Below, piece after piece: positions 48,598 to 57,624 of a DNA stretch of 64,000 bases. The stretch lies in NCBI GenBank assembly GCA_947168525.1, contig CAMVMG010000006.1:33419-97418 (forward strand). Reading direction: 5' to 3'. The notes below the pieces were generated by a model. The model was not told where the DNA came from. It saw only the letters and a program-made list of their open reading frames with translations, and did no database searches. Source of the DNA: an uncultured Bacteroidales bacterium. Its GTDB lineage: Bacteria; Bacteroidota; Bacteroidia; Bacteroidales; UBA932. A program made the position numbers and the translations under genes. Every line of letters begins with the position of its first letter. The first letter of the stretch is position 1.

Positions 48598-48863
48598 ACA
48601 TTTTTTGACGGAAAGACCATGGGCTTTTTTCAAGAATCGGATTTTGCCGTATCGGAGAAATTTTTTTCATCGGCCTTGGAGGCCTTTCCAAGGCCGATTC
48701 CGCTGTCCGTTTTCGGGTTTGAAAAGTTTTTTACTGCATTTCAGCTTCCCGATTTCTCTACAAATCGGCCTTACAAGGTGCTGAAAGGCCGATTTTAAAA
48801 ATAAACGTTTCTCATTTTGGTACACGGATAAGTTTTTTCAGCTTTGCAGCAAAACATACGGTT
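48598..48863. other. Gap with two hairpins that share the same arms
   Basis: Between divergent typA and the HExxH lipoprotein gene. ATCGGCCTTGG/CCAAGGCCGAT (48669-48679 and 48688-48698) and AAATCGGCCTT/AAGGCCGATTT (48762-48772 and 48785-48795) are perfect 11-bp stems built on the same ATCGGCCTT arm. No coding sequence was seen. Neither stem has a proper U-run on the useful side. Confidence 0.8.
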
Positions 48864-50474
48864 ATGAAAACTTTAAAACTAATCCTGACACTTCTGCTTC
48901 CGCTCCCAGGCCTGACGGCCTGCCAGAGCGATGGCTTCCCGGACGGGCCGCTCCGGCTCCCCCAGGGAGAGGTTTACCACGGAATGATCCAGCTGGGAGA
49001 AAAGCTGGAAGACCCTTACAAGACAGACAACATGAAGACGGCGCTGGCGGTGGCCTATCCCACCAAGGCCGACCGGGTTGACATCCAGACCACCGACCTG
49101 TATGTACGGTTCCTGCCTAAGGACGACAGCGAGCTCAGAACCCTGGAAAAAGCCGGCCTGTACCTGCTGGACCATCCGATGGACTACCAGATCCTGCGAG
49201 AAGGCGACTATTATCAGGATCCCGGCCTGGAGAAGGAACAGATTACCTGGCAGTACGCCCTTGTTCCCCGGGATTTCGAGTTTCCCAAAAAGATCCGCTA
49301 CGAACTGCTGCACGAGTGCTATCTTTCGGAACATGACCCGGCTACGCGGGCGTCCGATCCCGGGATAGACTGGGCCCGCGTAGAGGAGGAGGCCTTTCGG
49401 CTCACAGGGAATGAAGGCCTCTGGGTCCCGCCGACCAAAGCCGGTGGACAAGCCCCCGCCGGTCGTATCACCATCGAAGACCCGGATTGCAACGGAGGAA
49501 AGCCGTTCGGCCTGGCCAGTGTCATGGTGGCCTGCAATATCTTTGTAAAAATTGCTACTTGCTACACCGACCGGGACGGCTACTACCAGATGGAGACCCA
49601 GTTCTCCGGCGACCCGCGCTACCGCCTGGTTTTCAAGAATGAACAAGGATTCTGCATCGGCTTCAACTGGATTGTGGTGCCTGCATCGGTCTGCACCCTG
49701 GGCAAAGGCGGCCCGGAAGGGATCGACTTCAACATCACCCAGGAAAGCGACGACAACCTGTTCCGCCGCAGCGTCATCAACAATGCCGCATACGAGTATT
49801 ATACCCGCTGCAACGAGACCGACCTGGACATCGCACTGCCGCCGGCCGACCTGCGCATCTGGGTGTTCCCGGACATCGCCTCGTCCAGCGCCGCCATGCT
49901 CCACCATGGTGCTTTCCCAGAATTCAATGTGGTCCAGAAGCTGATGGAACAGTATCTGGGAGAGTATATGGCCGCCGTCACCTTCCTGGTGAGGCTCTTC
50001 GCCCCGGACATCACCATCGGCACGGAAAAAAGGAAAACCTATGCCGACCTGTACGACGCCACGGTGCACGAACTCGCCCACGCCAGCCACTATTCTCTGG
50101 CGGGAAACCAGTTCTGGGGACCCTACATCAAATACATCCTGGAATCGTTTGTCTCCGAAGGAGAGGAGGCTTACGGCACAGGCGGGAAGGACGGAGCAGG
50201 CTACTGTGAAGTGGGAGAGATGTGGGCCTACTTCATGGAAGCCTCCCTGTACAAAGACCGCTACAAAGTGCCGATGCCCACCTTCGGAACCTCCTACTGG
50301 TTCCATCCCGAAATCTTCTCCTACCTGTACGAGCGAGGCATGTCCCGGGGAGAAATCTTCCGGGCGCTGAAACCGGAGGTCTGCTCCACGGACGACCTCA
50401 GAGAAGAGCTTATATCCATGTACCCGGACCGAGAATCACTGATCAATGAAACCTTTACCCTCTATGGCAAATAA
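48864..50474 (+). CDS. Lipoprotein with zinc-metallopeptidase-like HExxH motif
   Basis: 536 residues with a lipoprotein signal (LLPLPGLTACQS). I do not recognise a named family. The middle part holds a carboxypeptidase-regulatory-like segment (PFGLASVMVACN...CYTDRDGYYQMETQF). Near residue 405 lies HELAHASHY, a gluzincin-type HExxH, with a likely third ligand in CEVGEMWAYFMEASLY about 45 residues on. Its stop overlaps the next start by 11 bases, so it is co-transcribed with the DUF3575 and Mfa2-like genes. It may be a surface peptidase or a degenerate, binding-only relative; activity is unproven. Confidence 0.75.
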   Translation: MKTLKLILTLLLPLPGLTACQSDGFPDGPLRLPQGEVYHGMIQLGEKLEDPYKTDNMKTALAVAYPTKADRVDIQTTDLYVRFLPKDDSELRTLEKAGLYLLDHPMDYQILREGDYYQDPGLEKEQITWQYALVPRDFEFPKKIRYELLHECYLSEHDPATRASDPGIDWARVEEEAFRLTGNEGLWVPPTKAGGQAPAGRITIEDPDCNGGKPFGLASVMVACNIFVKIATCYTDRDGYYQMETQFSGDPRYRLVFKNEQGFCIGFNWIVVPASVCTLGKGGPEGIDFNITQESDDNLFRRSVINNAAYEYYTRCNETDLDIALPPADLRIWVFPDIASSSAAMLHHGAFPEFNVVQKLMEQYLGEYMAAVTFLVRLFAPDITIGTEKRKTYADLYDATVHELAHASHYSLAGNQFWGPYIKYILESFVSEGEEAYGTGGKDGAGYCEVGEMWAYFMEASLYKDRYKVPMPTFGTSYWFHPEIFSYLYERGMSRGEIFRALKPEVCSTDDLREELISMYPDRESLINETFTLYGK

Positions 50475-51021
50475 AAAGACCCTTCTCATCGCCCTCCTCG
50501 CGGCGTGCATCAGCCTTCCGTGCCACGCCCAGCGCTGGGCGCTCGCCACCAACATGCTGGACTACGCCAACTTCGGCACCCTGAACCTGGAAGGCAGCCT
50601 GGCCACCGGACAGCACTGGTCCATGACGGCCGTGGCCAAGTTCAATCCTTTCCATTACCAGAAAAAAGGAGAGCCGCTGTCGGCCCGGCAGCAGGTCTAT
50701 GGGCTGGGCGTGCGTTTCTGGCCCTGGCACGTCTATTCCGGCTGGTGGGCGGGAACCCGCCTGCAATACCAGGAATACAACCGCGGTGGCATCCGCGCCC
50801 CGGAAACCGACGAAGGAGACCGCTACGGGCTGGGACTGTCGGGCGGCTACTCCTACATGCTCAACGAACACCTGAACCTGGACATCGGCCTGGGCGTCTG
50901 GGGCGGATATGACCGCTATACCACCTATTCCTGCCCGGTCTGCGGTGTCACCCTGGATTCCGGGGAACGGAGTTTCATCCTGCCTTCCGACTTAATGCTC
51001 TCTGTGGTCTATGTTTTCTGA
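50464..51021 (+). CDS. DUF3575 family outer-membrane protein
   Basis: 185 residues from ATG 50464. Signal peptide (SLPCHAQ) followed by beta-strands with alternating aromatic residues (WALATNMLDYANFGTLNLEG, LGVRFWPWHVYSGWWAG, LQYQEYNRGG, MLNEHLNLDIGLGVWGGYDRY) and a C-terminal FxxV-type end (LMLSVVYVF). These features fit the DUF3575 family, small barrel proteins often encoded beside fimbrial (Mfa/Fim) genes. It overlaps both neighbours by 11 bases. Confidence 0.85.
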   Translation: MANKKTLLIALLAACISLPCHAQRWALATNMLDYANFGTLNLEGSLATGQHWSMTAVAKFNPFHYQKKGEPLSARQQVYGLGVRFWPWHVYSGWWAGTRLQYQEYNRGGIRAPETDEGDRYGLGLSGGYSYMLNEHLNLDIGLGVWGGYDRYTTYSCPVCGVTLDSGERSFILPSDLMLSVVYVF

Positions 51022-51778
51022 AAGGCTTCTCACAGCCCTGCGGAAAGCGCTTCCCGCCCTGCTCATTCTCTTAGTTGAGGCATCCTGCACCGTGAAAGAG
51101 AGCCGGGAAGACTGTCCGTGCGCCCTGTACATCCACCTGGAGAGCCTGCCCCTTTCCCCTGTCCATGTCCTTGTGACGGGGGAAGGGTTCAGGCAGGAGG
51201 TAGAAGTGTCTCGGGACACCGTACTGGTGGTGAGGCCGCCCAAAAGCGGAGCGCAAGTGCGGGCGGTAGCCGGCGCCAGCCTGGAAGGCGATGAAATGGT
51301 AACCATCCCCTATGGCTACGACAGCCCGCCCGTCTATCTGTTCGGAGCCAATGTGGACACCTCTCTGGACACCGCCAGCGTTAACATATTACTACAAAAG
51401 CACTTCTGCAACTTAACCATCCTCTTTGACGGGCCGGAAGGCTGGGGAGAGCCCTACTGGACAGAAGTGCGGGGGGACGTGGATGGCATCCGCTGGGACG
51501 GAACGCCCATGGAGGGTCCGTTCTCCTGCAGGCTGGACGGCGGAGAGCGCATCCGGCTCCCCCGCCAGCGGCCGGAACAACTTCTGCTGCTGGACATTAC
51601 CATGCCAGACCGGGTGGTACGAAGCTTTAATCTGGGCCACTATCTTCAAGAGGCCGGATTCTCCTGGACAGACCCGGACTTGGAAGACCGCACGCTGGAA
51701 ATCCAGCTCTCTGTCACCGCCCTCACCCTGCGGGTCGACAACTGGTCCCGCGTCATTCCTCTCGAAATTATCGTTTAA
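51011..51778 (+). CDS. FimB/Mfa2-like fimbrial anchor lipoprotein
   Basis: 255 residues with a lipoprotein-like start (LLVEASCTVK). EDCPCALYIHLES soon after the lipobox is the usual FimB/Mfa2 opening, followed by VRPPKSGAQVRAVAG and a transthyretin-like beta second half (LQKHFCNLTILFDGPEGW, LTLRVDNWSRVIPLEIIV). Mfa2-type proteins anchor or cap type V fimbriae. Here no major fimbrillin gene follows, only a tRNA, so it is either an orphan anchor or acts with fimbrillins elsewhere. Confidence 0.8.
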   Translation: MFSERLLTALRKALPALLILLVEASCTVKESREDCPCALYIHLESLPLSPVHVLVTGEGFRQEVEVSRDTVLVVRPPKSGAQVRAVAGASLEGDEMVTIPYGYDSPPVYLFGANVDTSLDTASVNILLQKHFCNLTILFDGPEGWGEPYWTEVRGDVDGIRWDGTPMEGPFSCRLDGGERIRLPRQRPEQLLLLDITMPDRVVRSFNLGHYLQEAGFSWTDPDLEDRTLEIQLSVTALTLRVDNWSRVIPLEIIV

Positions 51779-51805
51779 AAAATTTGTGATTCCAAAAAAA
51801 GTCCG

Positions 51806-51813
51806 TATATTTG
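51806..51813 (+). promoter_or_regulatory. -7 box TATATTTG of tRNA-Leu
   Basis: A perfect consensus box 15 bases before the tRNA, with a TTTG about 20 bases further upstream as a -33 element. Confidence 0.7.
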
Positions 51814-51828
51814 CAGTCCAAAAATGAT

Positions 51829-51912
51829 GCGCGGATGGCGGAATTGGTAGACGCGCTACTCTCAGGAGGTAGTGTCCGAAAGGACGTGTCAGTTCGACTC
51901 TGATTTCGCGCA
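51829..51912 (+). tRNA. tRNA-Leu (anticodon CAG)
   Basis: Acceptor GCGCGGA/TTCGCGC with discriminator A, a long variable arm (GTGTCCGAAAGGACGT), as in class II tRNAs, anticodon loop CTCAGGA giving CAG (reads CTG), and T-loop TTCGACT. CCA is not encoded. Confidence 0.95.
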
Positions 51913-51913
51913 C

Positions 51914-51950
51914 AACAAAAAGGATGGCTTTTGAAGCCATCCTTTTTGTT
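51914..51950. terminator. Two-way terminator between tRNA-Leu and hppA
   Basis: A perfect 17-bp stem AACAAAAAGGATGGCTT/AAGCCATCCTTTTTGTT with loop TTG. A and T runs in the stem ends make it work in both directions. Confidence 0.92.
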
Positions 51951-51966
51951 GCATGCCCAAACGCAA

Positions 51967-54156
51967 TCAATGCAGCATTACGGTAAGGCCGGCCATCACG
52001 ATGGAGACCATGCTCATGAGCTTGATGAGGATGTTAAGGGAAGGACCAGAGGTGTCTTTGAACGGGTCGCCCACCGTGTCGCCCACCACCGTGGCGTGGT
52101 GGCTGGAAGAGTTCTTGCCGCCGAAGTGGCCTTCTTCCACGTACTTCTTGGCATTGTCCCAGGCGCCGCCGGAATTGGCCAGGAAGATAGCCAGCACAAA
52201 GCCGGCACCGAGACCGCCCGCCAGCAGGCCGATTACCCCGGCAGGGCCCAGAATCACGCCCACCAGCATAGGCACGATGATGGCCAGCAGGGACGGGAAG
52301 ATCATCTCGTGCTGGGCGGCTTTGGTAGAGATGCGCACACAGGAGGTGTAGTCCGGGCGCTGCTTGCCTTCCAGGATGCCGGCAATCTCGCGGAACTGGC
52401 GGCGGACCTCCACCACCATCTTCTCCGCAGCGCGGCCCACGGCGTTCATGGTGAGGCCGCAGAACAGGAACGCCATCATGGAGCCGATAAAGATACCCAC
52501 CAGCACCATCGGGTTCATGAGGGTGATATCGTAATGGTCCACGATATCCGTAATGGAGCCTTGTGCCAGACGGGCAAACTCAGAGGCCATCTCTCCGCCC
52601 TTGGCGGCCATATGGCTGAAGCCAATCTTAATCTCCTCTATGTAGGAAGCCAGCAGGGCCAGCGCCGTGAGGGCGGCTGAGCCGATGGCAAAGCCCTTAC
52701 CCGTTGCGGCCGTAGTGTTGCCCAGGGAGTCCAGGATATCGGTCTTTTCCCGGACGGAAGGATCCAGCTCGCTCATCTGGGCGTTGCCGCCGGCATTGTC
52801 GGCGATGGGGCCATATGCGTCGGTGGCCAGGGTGATACCCAGCGTGGAGAGCATACCCACCGCAGCGATGGAGATGCCGTACAGGCCCATGCTCAGGGTA
52901 TTTACATTATAATGGAACCCGGTTGCAAAGCCATAGGCCAGGAGAATGGCCACGGCGATGGTAAGCACCGGAATGGCAGTGGAAATCATGCCCAGGCCCA
53001 CACCGTTTATAATGACGGTAGCGGGACCCGTCTGCGAGCTCTCTGCCAGCTTTTGCGTGGGTTTGTAGGAATGGGAGGTATAATACTCTGTTACCTTGCC
53101 GATAATCACACCCGCCAGCAGGCCGCTCACCACACTGAGGGCCATCTGCCACCAGTTGGGGAAACCCAGGAGATAGAAGACCCCGAACGAGAGGATGGCG
53201 ATGAGGACGGAACTGAGGTTGGTACCTACACTCAGCGAGCCCAGAAGGTCTTTCAGCGTAGCCCCTTCCTTGGTACGGACCACATAGATGCCCAGGATGG
53301 AGAGCACCACGCCCAGGGCGGCGATGAGCATGGGCGCCATGATGGCACGAATCTGCACATCCACCCCATCGGCAAAGAAGGCCGATGCACCCAGGGCCAT
53401 CGTGGCCAGGATACTGCCGCAATAAGACTCGTACAGGTCTGCGCCCATACCGGCTACGTCGCCCACATTGTCGCCCACGTTGTCGGCGATGGTGGCAGGG
53501 TTGCGCGGGTCGTCCTCCGGGATGTCCTGTTCTACCTTGCCTACGATATCGGCACCCACATCGGCCGCCTTGGTATAGATGCCGCCGCCCACGCGGGCAA
53601 AGAGGGCCTGCGTAGAGGCACCCATCCCGAAGGTGAGCATGGTGGTGGTAATGACGACCAGCGTCTGGGCATCCGAGGCCTCATGCACAAAGGCGCGCAG
53701 GATGAGCCACCAGATGGAGATGTCCAGAAGGCCCAGCCCCACTACAGTGAGCCCCATGACGGCGCCGCTGCGGAACGCCACCTTGAGCCCGGCATTGAGG
53801 CTGCGCATGGTGGCATTGGCTGTACGTCCGGAGGCATAGGTAGCGGTTTTCATGCCTACGAAGCCGGCCAGGCCGGAGAAGAAGCCGCCGGTGAGGAAGG
53901 CGAACGGAACCCAGGGATTCTGCACGCCGAACCCGTAGGCCAGGATGGCGAAGAGCACAGCCAGCACCGCAAAAACAATAATCACAACCTTGTACTGCTG
54001 TTTCAAGTACGCCATAGCGCCTTCGCGCACATACTGGGCGATCTCCTTCATGGTAGGAGTGCCCTCTCCCTCCTTCATCATCTGATGGAAGAACCACCAG
54101 GCAAAAAGGAGAGCCACCACCGAAGCAGCGGGGACCAAATAGAAAAGGTTAGTCAT
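51967..54156 (-). CDS. hppA: Membrane-bound ion-pumping pyrophosphatase
   Basis: 729 residues with about sixteen membrane helices. The substrate site [35 protein letters not shown] and the later [13 protein letters not shown] are diagnostic. The sequence [16 protein letters not shown] has Ala where potassium-independent enzymes carry Lys, which points to the potassium-dependent class; Bacteroidota members of that class often pump sodium. It hydrolyses pyrophosphate and builds an ion gradient across the inner membrane. A TATATTTG box at 54199-54192 lies about 36 bases before the start. Single-gene unit. Confidence 0.97.
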   Translation of the reverse strand: MTNLFYLVPAASVVALLFAWWFFHQMMKEGEGTPTMKEIAQYVREGAMAYLKQQYKVVIIVFAVLAVLFAILAYGFGVQNPWVPFAFLTGGFFSGLAGFVGMKTATYASGRTANATMRSLNAGLKVAFRSGAVMGLTVVGLGLLDISIWWLILRAFVHEASDAQTLVVITTTMLTFGMGASTQALFARVGGGIYTKAADVGADIVGKVEQDIPEDDPRNPATIADNVGDNVGDVAGMGADLYESYCGSILATMALGASAFFADGVDVQIRAIMAPMLIAALGVVLSILGIYVVRTKEGATLKDLLGSLSVGTNLSSVLIAILSFGVFYLLGFPNWWQMALSVVSGLLAGVIIGKVTEYYTSHSYKPTQKLAESSQTGPATVIINGVGLGMISTAIPVLTIAVAILLAYGFATGFHYNVNTLSMGLYGISIAAVGMLSTLGITLATDAYGPIADNAGGNAQMSELDPSVREKTDILDSLGNTTAATGKGFAIGSAALTALALLASYIEEIKIGFSHMAAKGGEMASEFARLAQGSITDIVDHYDITLMNPMVLVGIFIGSMMAFLFCGLTMNAVGRAAEKMVVEVRRQFREIAGILEGKQRPDYTSCVRISTKAAQHEMIFPSLLAIIVPMLVGVILGPAGVIGLLAGGLGAGFVLAIFLANSGGAWDNAKKYVEEGHFGGKNSSSHHATVVGDTVGDPFKDTSGPSLNILIKLMSMVSIVMAGLTVMLH

Positions 54157-54191
54157 AGTGTTATAATGGTTATTATCTATTCCATTTTATG

Positions 54192-54199
54192 CAAATATA
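54192..54199 (-). promoter_or_regulatory. -7 box TATATTTG of hppA
   Basis: The reverse complement of CAAATATA, right behind the deoC terminator. Confidence 0.6.
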
Positions 54200-54237
54200 A
54201 AAAATATATCCCCAAGTTGTTCCAACCCGGGGATATA
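54199..54237 (-). terminator. Terminator after deoC
   Basis: On the minus strand TATATCCCC pairs with GGGGATATA across a 15-base loop and is followed by six T. It ends the ftsY-to-deoC gene row. Confidence 0.88.
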
Positions 54238-54255
54238 AGTTTGCAGGAGGGGCCG

Positions 54256-55146
54256 TTAGAAGTAGGCCACCGTCTTCTGTTCCACAGCGGTGAGCAGCTG
54301 GTTGGCCAGGCGGCTTACGCCGAAGCGGAACAGGTTTTTGTTCAGCCATTCCGCGCCCAGGATGGAGCTCACGATGGAATAGTAGCACACGGCATCCAGG
54401 GCCGACGAGATACCGCCGGCGGCCTTGAAGCCCACCTTGCGGCCGGTTTTCTCCCAGAACTTCCGAATACACTCGCACATCACATAGGCGGCCAGCGGGG
54501 TGGCATTTACCTTCACCTTGCCGGTGGACGTCTTGATGAAATCCGCACCGTTTTCCATGGCCAGGAAAGAGGCATCCGCAATGGCCTCCGGAGTTACCAG
54601 AAGACCGGTTTCCAGGATCACCTTGAGCACCACGGGACGGCCCAGCTCTGCAGCGACTTTGTCGATGCACGCACGGGAGGCCTTAATCTCGGCCCCGGCC
54701 TGGTCCGGATTACCCGCCAGGAAACTGTTCAGGGCCAGGACGATGTCAATCTCGTCCGCGCCACCGCGAACAGCCAGCTCAATCTCGTGCAGCTTCACCT
54801 CCAGAAAACTCTGGGACGTGGGGAAGCAGCCCGCCACCGTGGTCACATGCACGGCCGGATTGGCGCGCACGGAAGCCACCACGGAAGCAAAATTGGGATA
54901 CACGCAGACAGAAGCCGGGAGCGGCCAGTCCGGATAGTCTTTCTCGAAACGGTTCACCTTTTCCACGAGGGCGCTCACCGAGGCCGGCGTGTCTTCGTTG
55001 GCAAGGGTGGTAAGGTCCATGATGGAGAAGCACTCCTTGAGCACTTTCTCGGAATTAAGCTTTTCCAGATTGCTGGCAATCAGGTTCAGATGGCGTTCGA
55101 TGCCCTCTTTGTCCGGCGCATAGCCGTATTTGCTGGAGATTGACAT
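54256..55146 (-). CDS. deoC: Deoxyribose-phosphate aldolase
   Basis: 296 residues. The TIM barrel contains VCVYPNFASVVA, the ALRGG-type segment ELAVRGGADEIDIVLALNSFLAG, VVLKVILETGLL with a catalytic lysine, and the Schiff-base lysine region ADFIKTSTGKVKVNATPLAAYVM. It splits 2-deoxyribose 5-phosphate into glyceraldehyde 3-phosphate and acetaldehyde. It begins 5 bases after the radical SAM gene. Although it is a pentose enzyme, it belongs to the housekeeping row and not to the glycan locus. Confidence 0.96.
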   Translation of the reverse strand: MSISSKYGYAPDKEGIERHLNLIASNLEKLNSEKVLKECFSIMDLTTLANEDTPASVSALVEKVNRFEKDYPDWPLPASVCVYPNFASVVASVRANPAVHVTTVAGCFPTSQSFLEVKLHEIELAVRGGADEIDIVLALNSFLAGNPDQAGAEIKASRACIDKVAAELGRPVVLKVILETGLLVTPEAIADASFLAMENGADFIKTSTGKVKVNATPLAAYVMCECIRKFWEKTGRKVGFKAAGGISSALDAVCYYSIVSSILGAEWLNKNLFRFGVSRLANQLLTAVEQKTVAYF

Positions 55147-55151
55147 GGCAG

Positions 55152-55901
55152 TTATCCTTTTATTTGAATGTTAAATCCTTCATCGATGAGCGGTTGCACC
55201 AATGCGCGCATCTGCTCTACCGTGTATTTTCGCAGCCCCTGCTGCGGCGTTTCCCGGTCGATGGTGTAAACCATCACCTCACGGGGTTTCAGGCGGCGGA
55301 CGATGTCCATCCACGGCCCAGCCCACTCCCCGGATTCCCAGCCGTCGGCCTTCAGGAACATAGTCTGGAGCACGAAGCGCCCCTGGAAACGCTCCACGTT
55401 TTCCAGCACCTTCTCCAGGGAATAGTCCCCGGTGGGCTGGTTGATCTTCCGGACGCCCTCGTCCGTGGGGGCATCTATCTTGAGGATGGGGTTGTCTACT
55501 TTGCACAGCGCCTGGAAAACAGCCTCCTTCCCGATCCGGGTGGCATTAGACAGGACCGACACCTTTGCTTCCGGGTAATAGCGGTCCCTGAGTTCCAGGG
55601 TGAGGTCGATAATCTGCGGGAACTCCGGATTCAGTGTGGGTTCCCCGTCGCCGGAAAACGTGATGGAGTCGATCGGCGTTCCCGCCGCCCGGCACGCTTC
55701 CAGCTTGGACGTGAGGGCTTCCCGTACATCCCGAGCCGACGGAAGGACGGTGTCGCCCAGCCCGTCTTTGTTCCAGCCGCACTCGCAGTAGATGCAGTCG
55801 AAGTTGCAGATTTTCCCCTGCTGCGGCAAAAGGTTGATGCCCAGCGAAGATCCCAGCCTCCGACTGGAAATGGGACCGAATACAGTGTTTTCCCTCATCA
55901 T
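55152..55901 (-). CDS. Radical SAM protein
   Basis: 249 residues. The ORF track starts far upstream; the start at 55901 overlaps the amidohydrolase stop as ATGA. The iron-sulfur motif CNFDCIYC (CxxxCxxC) lies near residues 31-38, with GPISSRRLGSSLGINLLP before it and TFSGDGEPTLNPEF, VLSNATRI and DNPILKIDAPTDEG after it. This matches a widespread group of small radical SAM enzymes of unknown reaction, with no recognised extra domain. It is co-transcribed with the amidohydrolase and deoC. Confidence 0.9.
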   Translation of the reverse strand: MMRENTVFGPISSRRLGSSLGINLLPQQGKICNFDCIYCECGWNKDGLGDTVLPSARDVREALTSKLEACRAAGTPIDSITFSGDGEPTLNPEFPQIIDLTLELRDRYYPEAKVSVLSNATRIGKEAVFQALCKVDNPILKIDAPTDEGVRKINQPTGDYSLEKVLENVERFQGRFVLQTMFLKADGWESGEWAGPWMDIVRRLKPREVMVYTIDRETPQQGLRKYTVEQMRALVQPLIDEGFNIQIKG

Positions 55902-57079
55902 AGCTGTACAGATTTGCTCCGGGAAGACAAAGCCTTTCCATCCAGGTCGCTGATGAATACCAGTCCAGGGCGTTTCCCGGCTTCCAGGGTACCCAGGATC
56001 TGTTCTTTCCCCAGGAAAGCGGCCCCGTTCCGGCAGGCCCATACAAGCAGTTCTCCCAGGGTAACCTCCGGGAAAGCCTGCTGGAGGCAGAAGAGCTCGT
56101 CCACCATGCAGAGGTCGTCATTGGAGGAAAGGGAATCCGTGCCCACACAGATGGGAATGCCGCTGCGGCGCATCAGGGGGATGGGCGGCAACATGTTGTG
56201 TATGAAAAGATTGGACAGGGGGCACACTGCCAGGTAAGGATGCTGCAGGGCAGCCTTCGCCGCCGCCACGCCTTCCTCGTCCAGGCAGCATTCGTGCACC
56301 AGGAGGACGTTTCCGCCGGCTGGCATGGGAACGCCTGCGCGCAGACGGTCCAGGAAATACACCAGGGAAGAGGTGCCCGTCACGGGCGGGGTGGGAATGC
56401 CGTTGGCCACCCGGTTGTCCCACATGGGACCGCTGCCCGTGCGCATCATCTGCTCTTCCTCGTCCGACTCTTCGCTGTGATACGAAAGGTAGCCGCTCTT
56501 GAGTCCCTGTGCCGACGAAGCCGTCAGCAGTTCCGGGCTCATGGTATAGCAGGAATGCGGTGTAGGAGCGGCGTCCAGGCCGTAGGACTCCGCCTTTTTC
56601 TGCAGTGCCAGTACGCCCCGCATCACGTCGTCACATTCCTCCGGCACGGCCCCGAACACCTCCAGGAAGGTCCGGGTGTACATGGGGTGCCGCTGTTTGA
56701 CGGCGAAGGAATCTGCGCAATTGGAAATGTCGGCCATGGCCACAATCCCCTGCGACCACATCCGGTCCATGGCGTCGGAGAGTTTCCGGACTTTTTCTTC
56801 CAGCGTCTGGGTATCCCGGAGCGCATTGATCTGGTCGATAAAGCCGGCCATGCCCGTCCCTTTCCGGAACAGGCCTTTCATGTAGGAAAGCTCCACATGG
56901 CAGTGGGCGTTCACAAAGCCCGGGCAGAGGGCTCCATCCAGGAACACGGGTTCAGCCGAAGGGTTGGTCGATATCCCGGTGCGGAGCACAGTTCCGTCGT
57001 CGTCCAGCTCTACAAAGCCGTTCTCGAGCGGCTCCTGCCCTGTAAGGGCGTACAAGTATCTGGCAGCAAATCGTTTCAT
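55898..57079 (-). CDS. Amidohydrolase-family deaminase/hydrolase
   Basis: 393 residues from ATG 57079, whose ATGA overlaps the DUF4296 stop; the longer ORF is rejected. Metal-site features of the Atz/Trz and aminofutalosine-deaminase group are visible: PGFVNAHCHVELSYMKG near 60, HSCYTMSP, LLVHECC and VGTDSLSSND. It probably deaminates a purine-type or related metabolite in the cytoplasm. A futalosine-pathway role is possible, but no other gene of that pathway is in view. Confidence 0.85.
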   Translation of the reverse strand: MKRFAARYLYALTGQEPLENGFVELDDDGTVLRTGISTNPSAEPVFLDGALCPGFVNAHCHVELSYMKGLFRKGTGMAGFIDQINALRDTQTLEEKVRKLSDAMDRMWSQGIVAMADISNCADSFAVKQRHPMYTRTFLEVFGAVPEECDDVMRGVLALQKKAESYGLDAAPTPHSCYTMSPELLTASSAQGLKSGYLSYHSEESDEEEQMMRTGSGPMWDNRVANGIPTPPVTGTSSLVYFLDRLRAGVPMPAGGNVLLVHECCLDEEGVAAAKAALQHPYLAVCPLSNLFIHNMLPPIPLMRRSGIPICVGTDSLSSNDDLCMVDELFCLQQAFPEVTLGELLVWACRNGAAFLGKEQILGTLEAGKRPGLVFISDLDGKALSSRSKSVQL

Positions 57080-57624
57080 CGTACAATCCGTTCCATCTTT
57101 TGATCCAAAGGAACCTTGTGAAGGTCCAGGGTGTCCTGCAGCGGCTTCTGATAGCTCACAAAGGCATTTCCGGAAGAGTCCTTGACTACATTCATCCGTT
57201 TCTCCAGCCACACGTTCCGGGGAAGCTTTTTGCTCAGTGGCTTGCTGTATATGGCCATCAGGTGCTCCCGCCACTCGTAGATATTCACCTCTTCCGTCAT
57301 GCCGCGGGCCAGGGCGTTCATCCGGTCCGTCACGTCGTCCATGATCTTGACCATCTTGTTGGGATCCCGCAGGTAATATTTTACGCTGTACAGGAAATCG
57401 TCCGTGGTATACCCGTGGGCACGGAAAATGCCCTCATACGCCAGGGAAGTGTCGGCCTGTTTGCGAAGGTCCGGCTGGTTCCTGACCATTTGGTCTTGCA
57501 GGTACATCTCCGAGTAAATCTCCACCATCTCTTTCCGCGGAATACGGTCTATGCCGTCCTGGCAGGCGGCAATGAGCAGCACCAGGGCGGCGACGGCGAA
57601 GATATGACCCGCTTGCAGCCGCAT
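57076..57624 (-). CDS. DUF4296 lipoprotein
   Basis: 182 residues with lipobox LLIAACQDG. IPRKEMVEIYSEMYLQDQMV and GYTTDDFLYSVKYYLRDPNKM are typical of the Bacteroidota DUF4296 family, helical envelope proteins of unknown function usually encoded near pheT. It overlaps pheT by one base (TAATG) and the amidohydrolase by four. Confidence 0.92.
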   Translation of the reverse strand: MRLQAGHIFAVAALVLLIAACQDGIDRIPRKEMVEIYSEMYLQDQMVRNQPDLRKQADTSLAYEGIFRAHGYTTDDFLYSVKYYLRDPNKMVKIMDDVTDRMNALARGMTEEVNIYEWREHLMAIYSKPLSKKLPRNVWLEKRMNVVKDSSGNAFVSYQKPLQDTLDLHKVPLDQKMERIVR

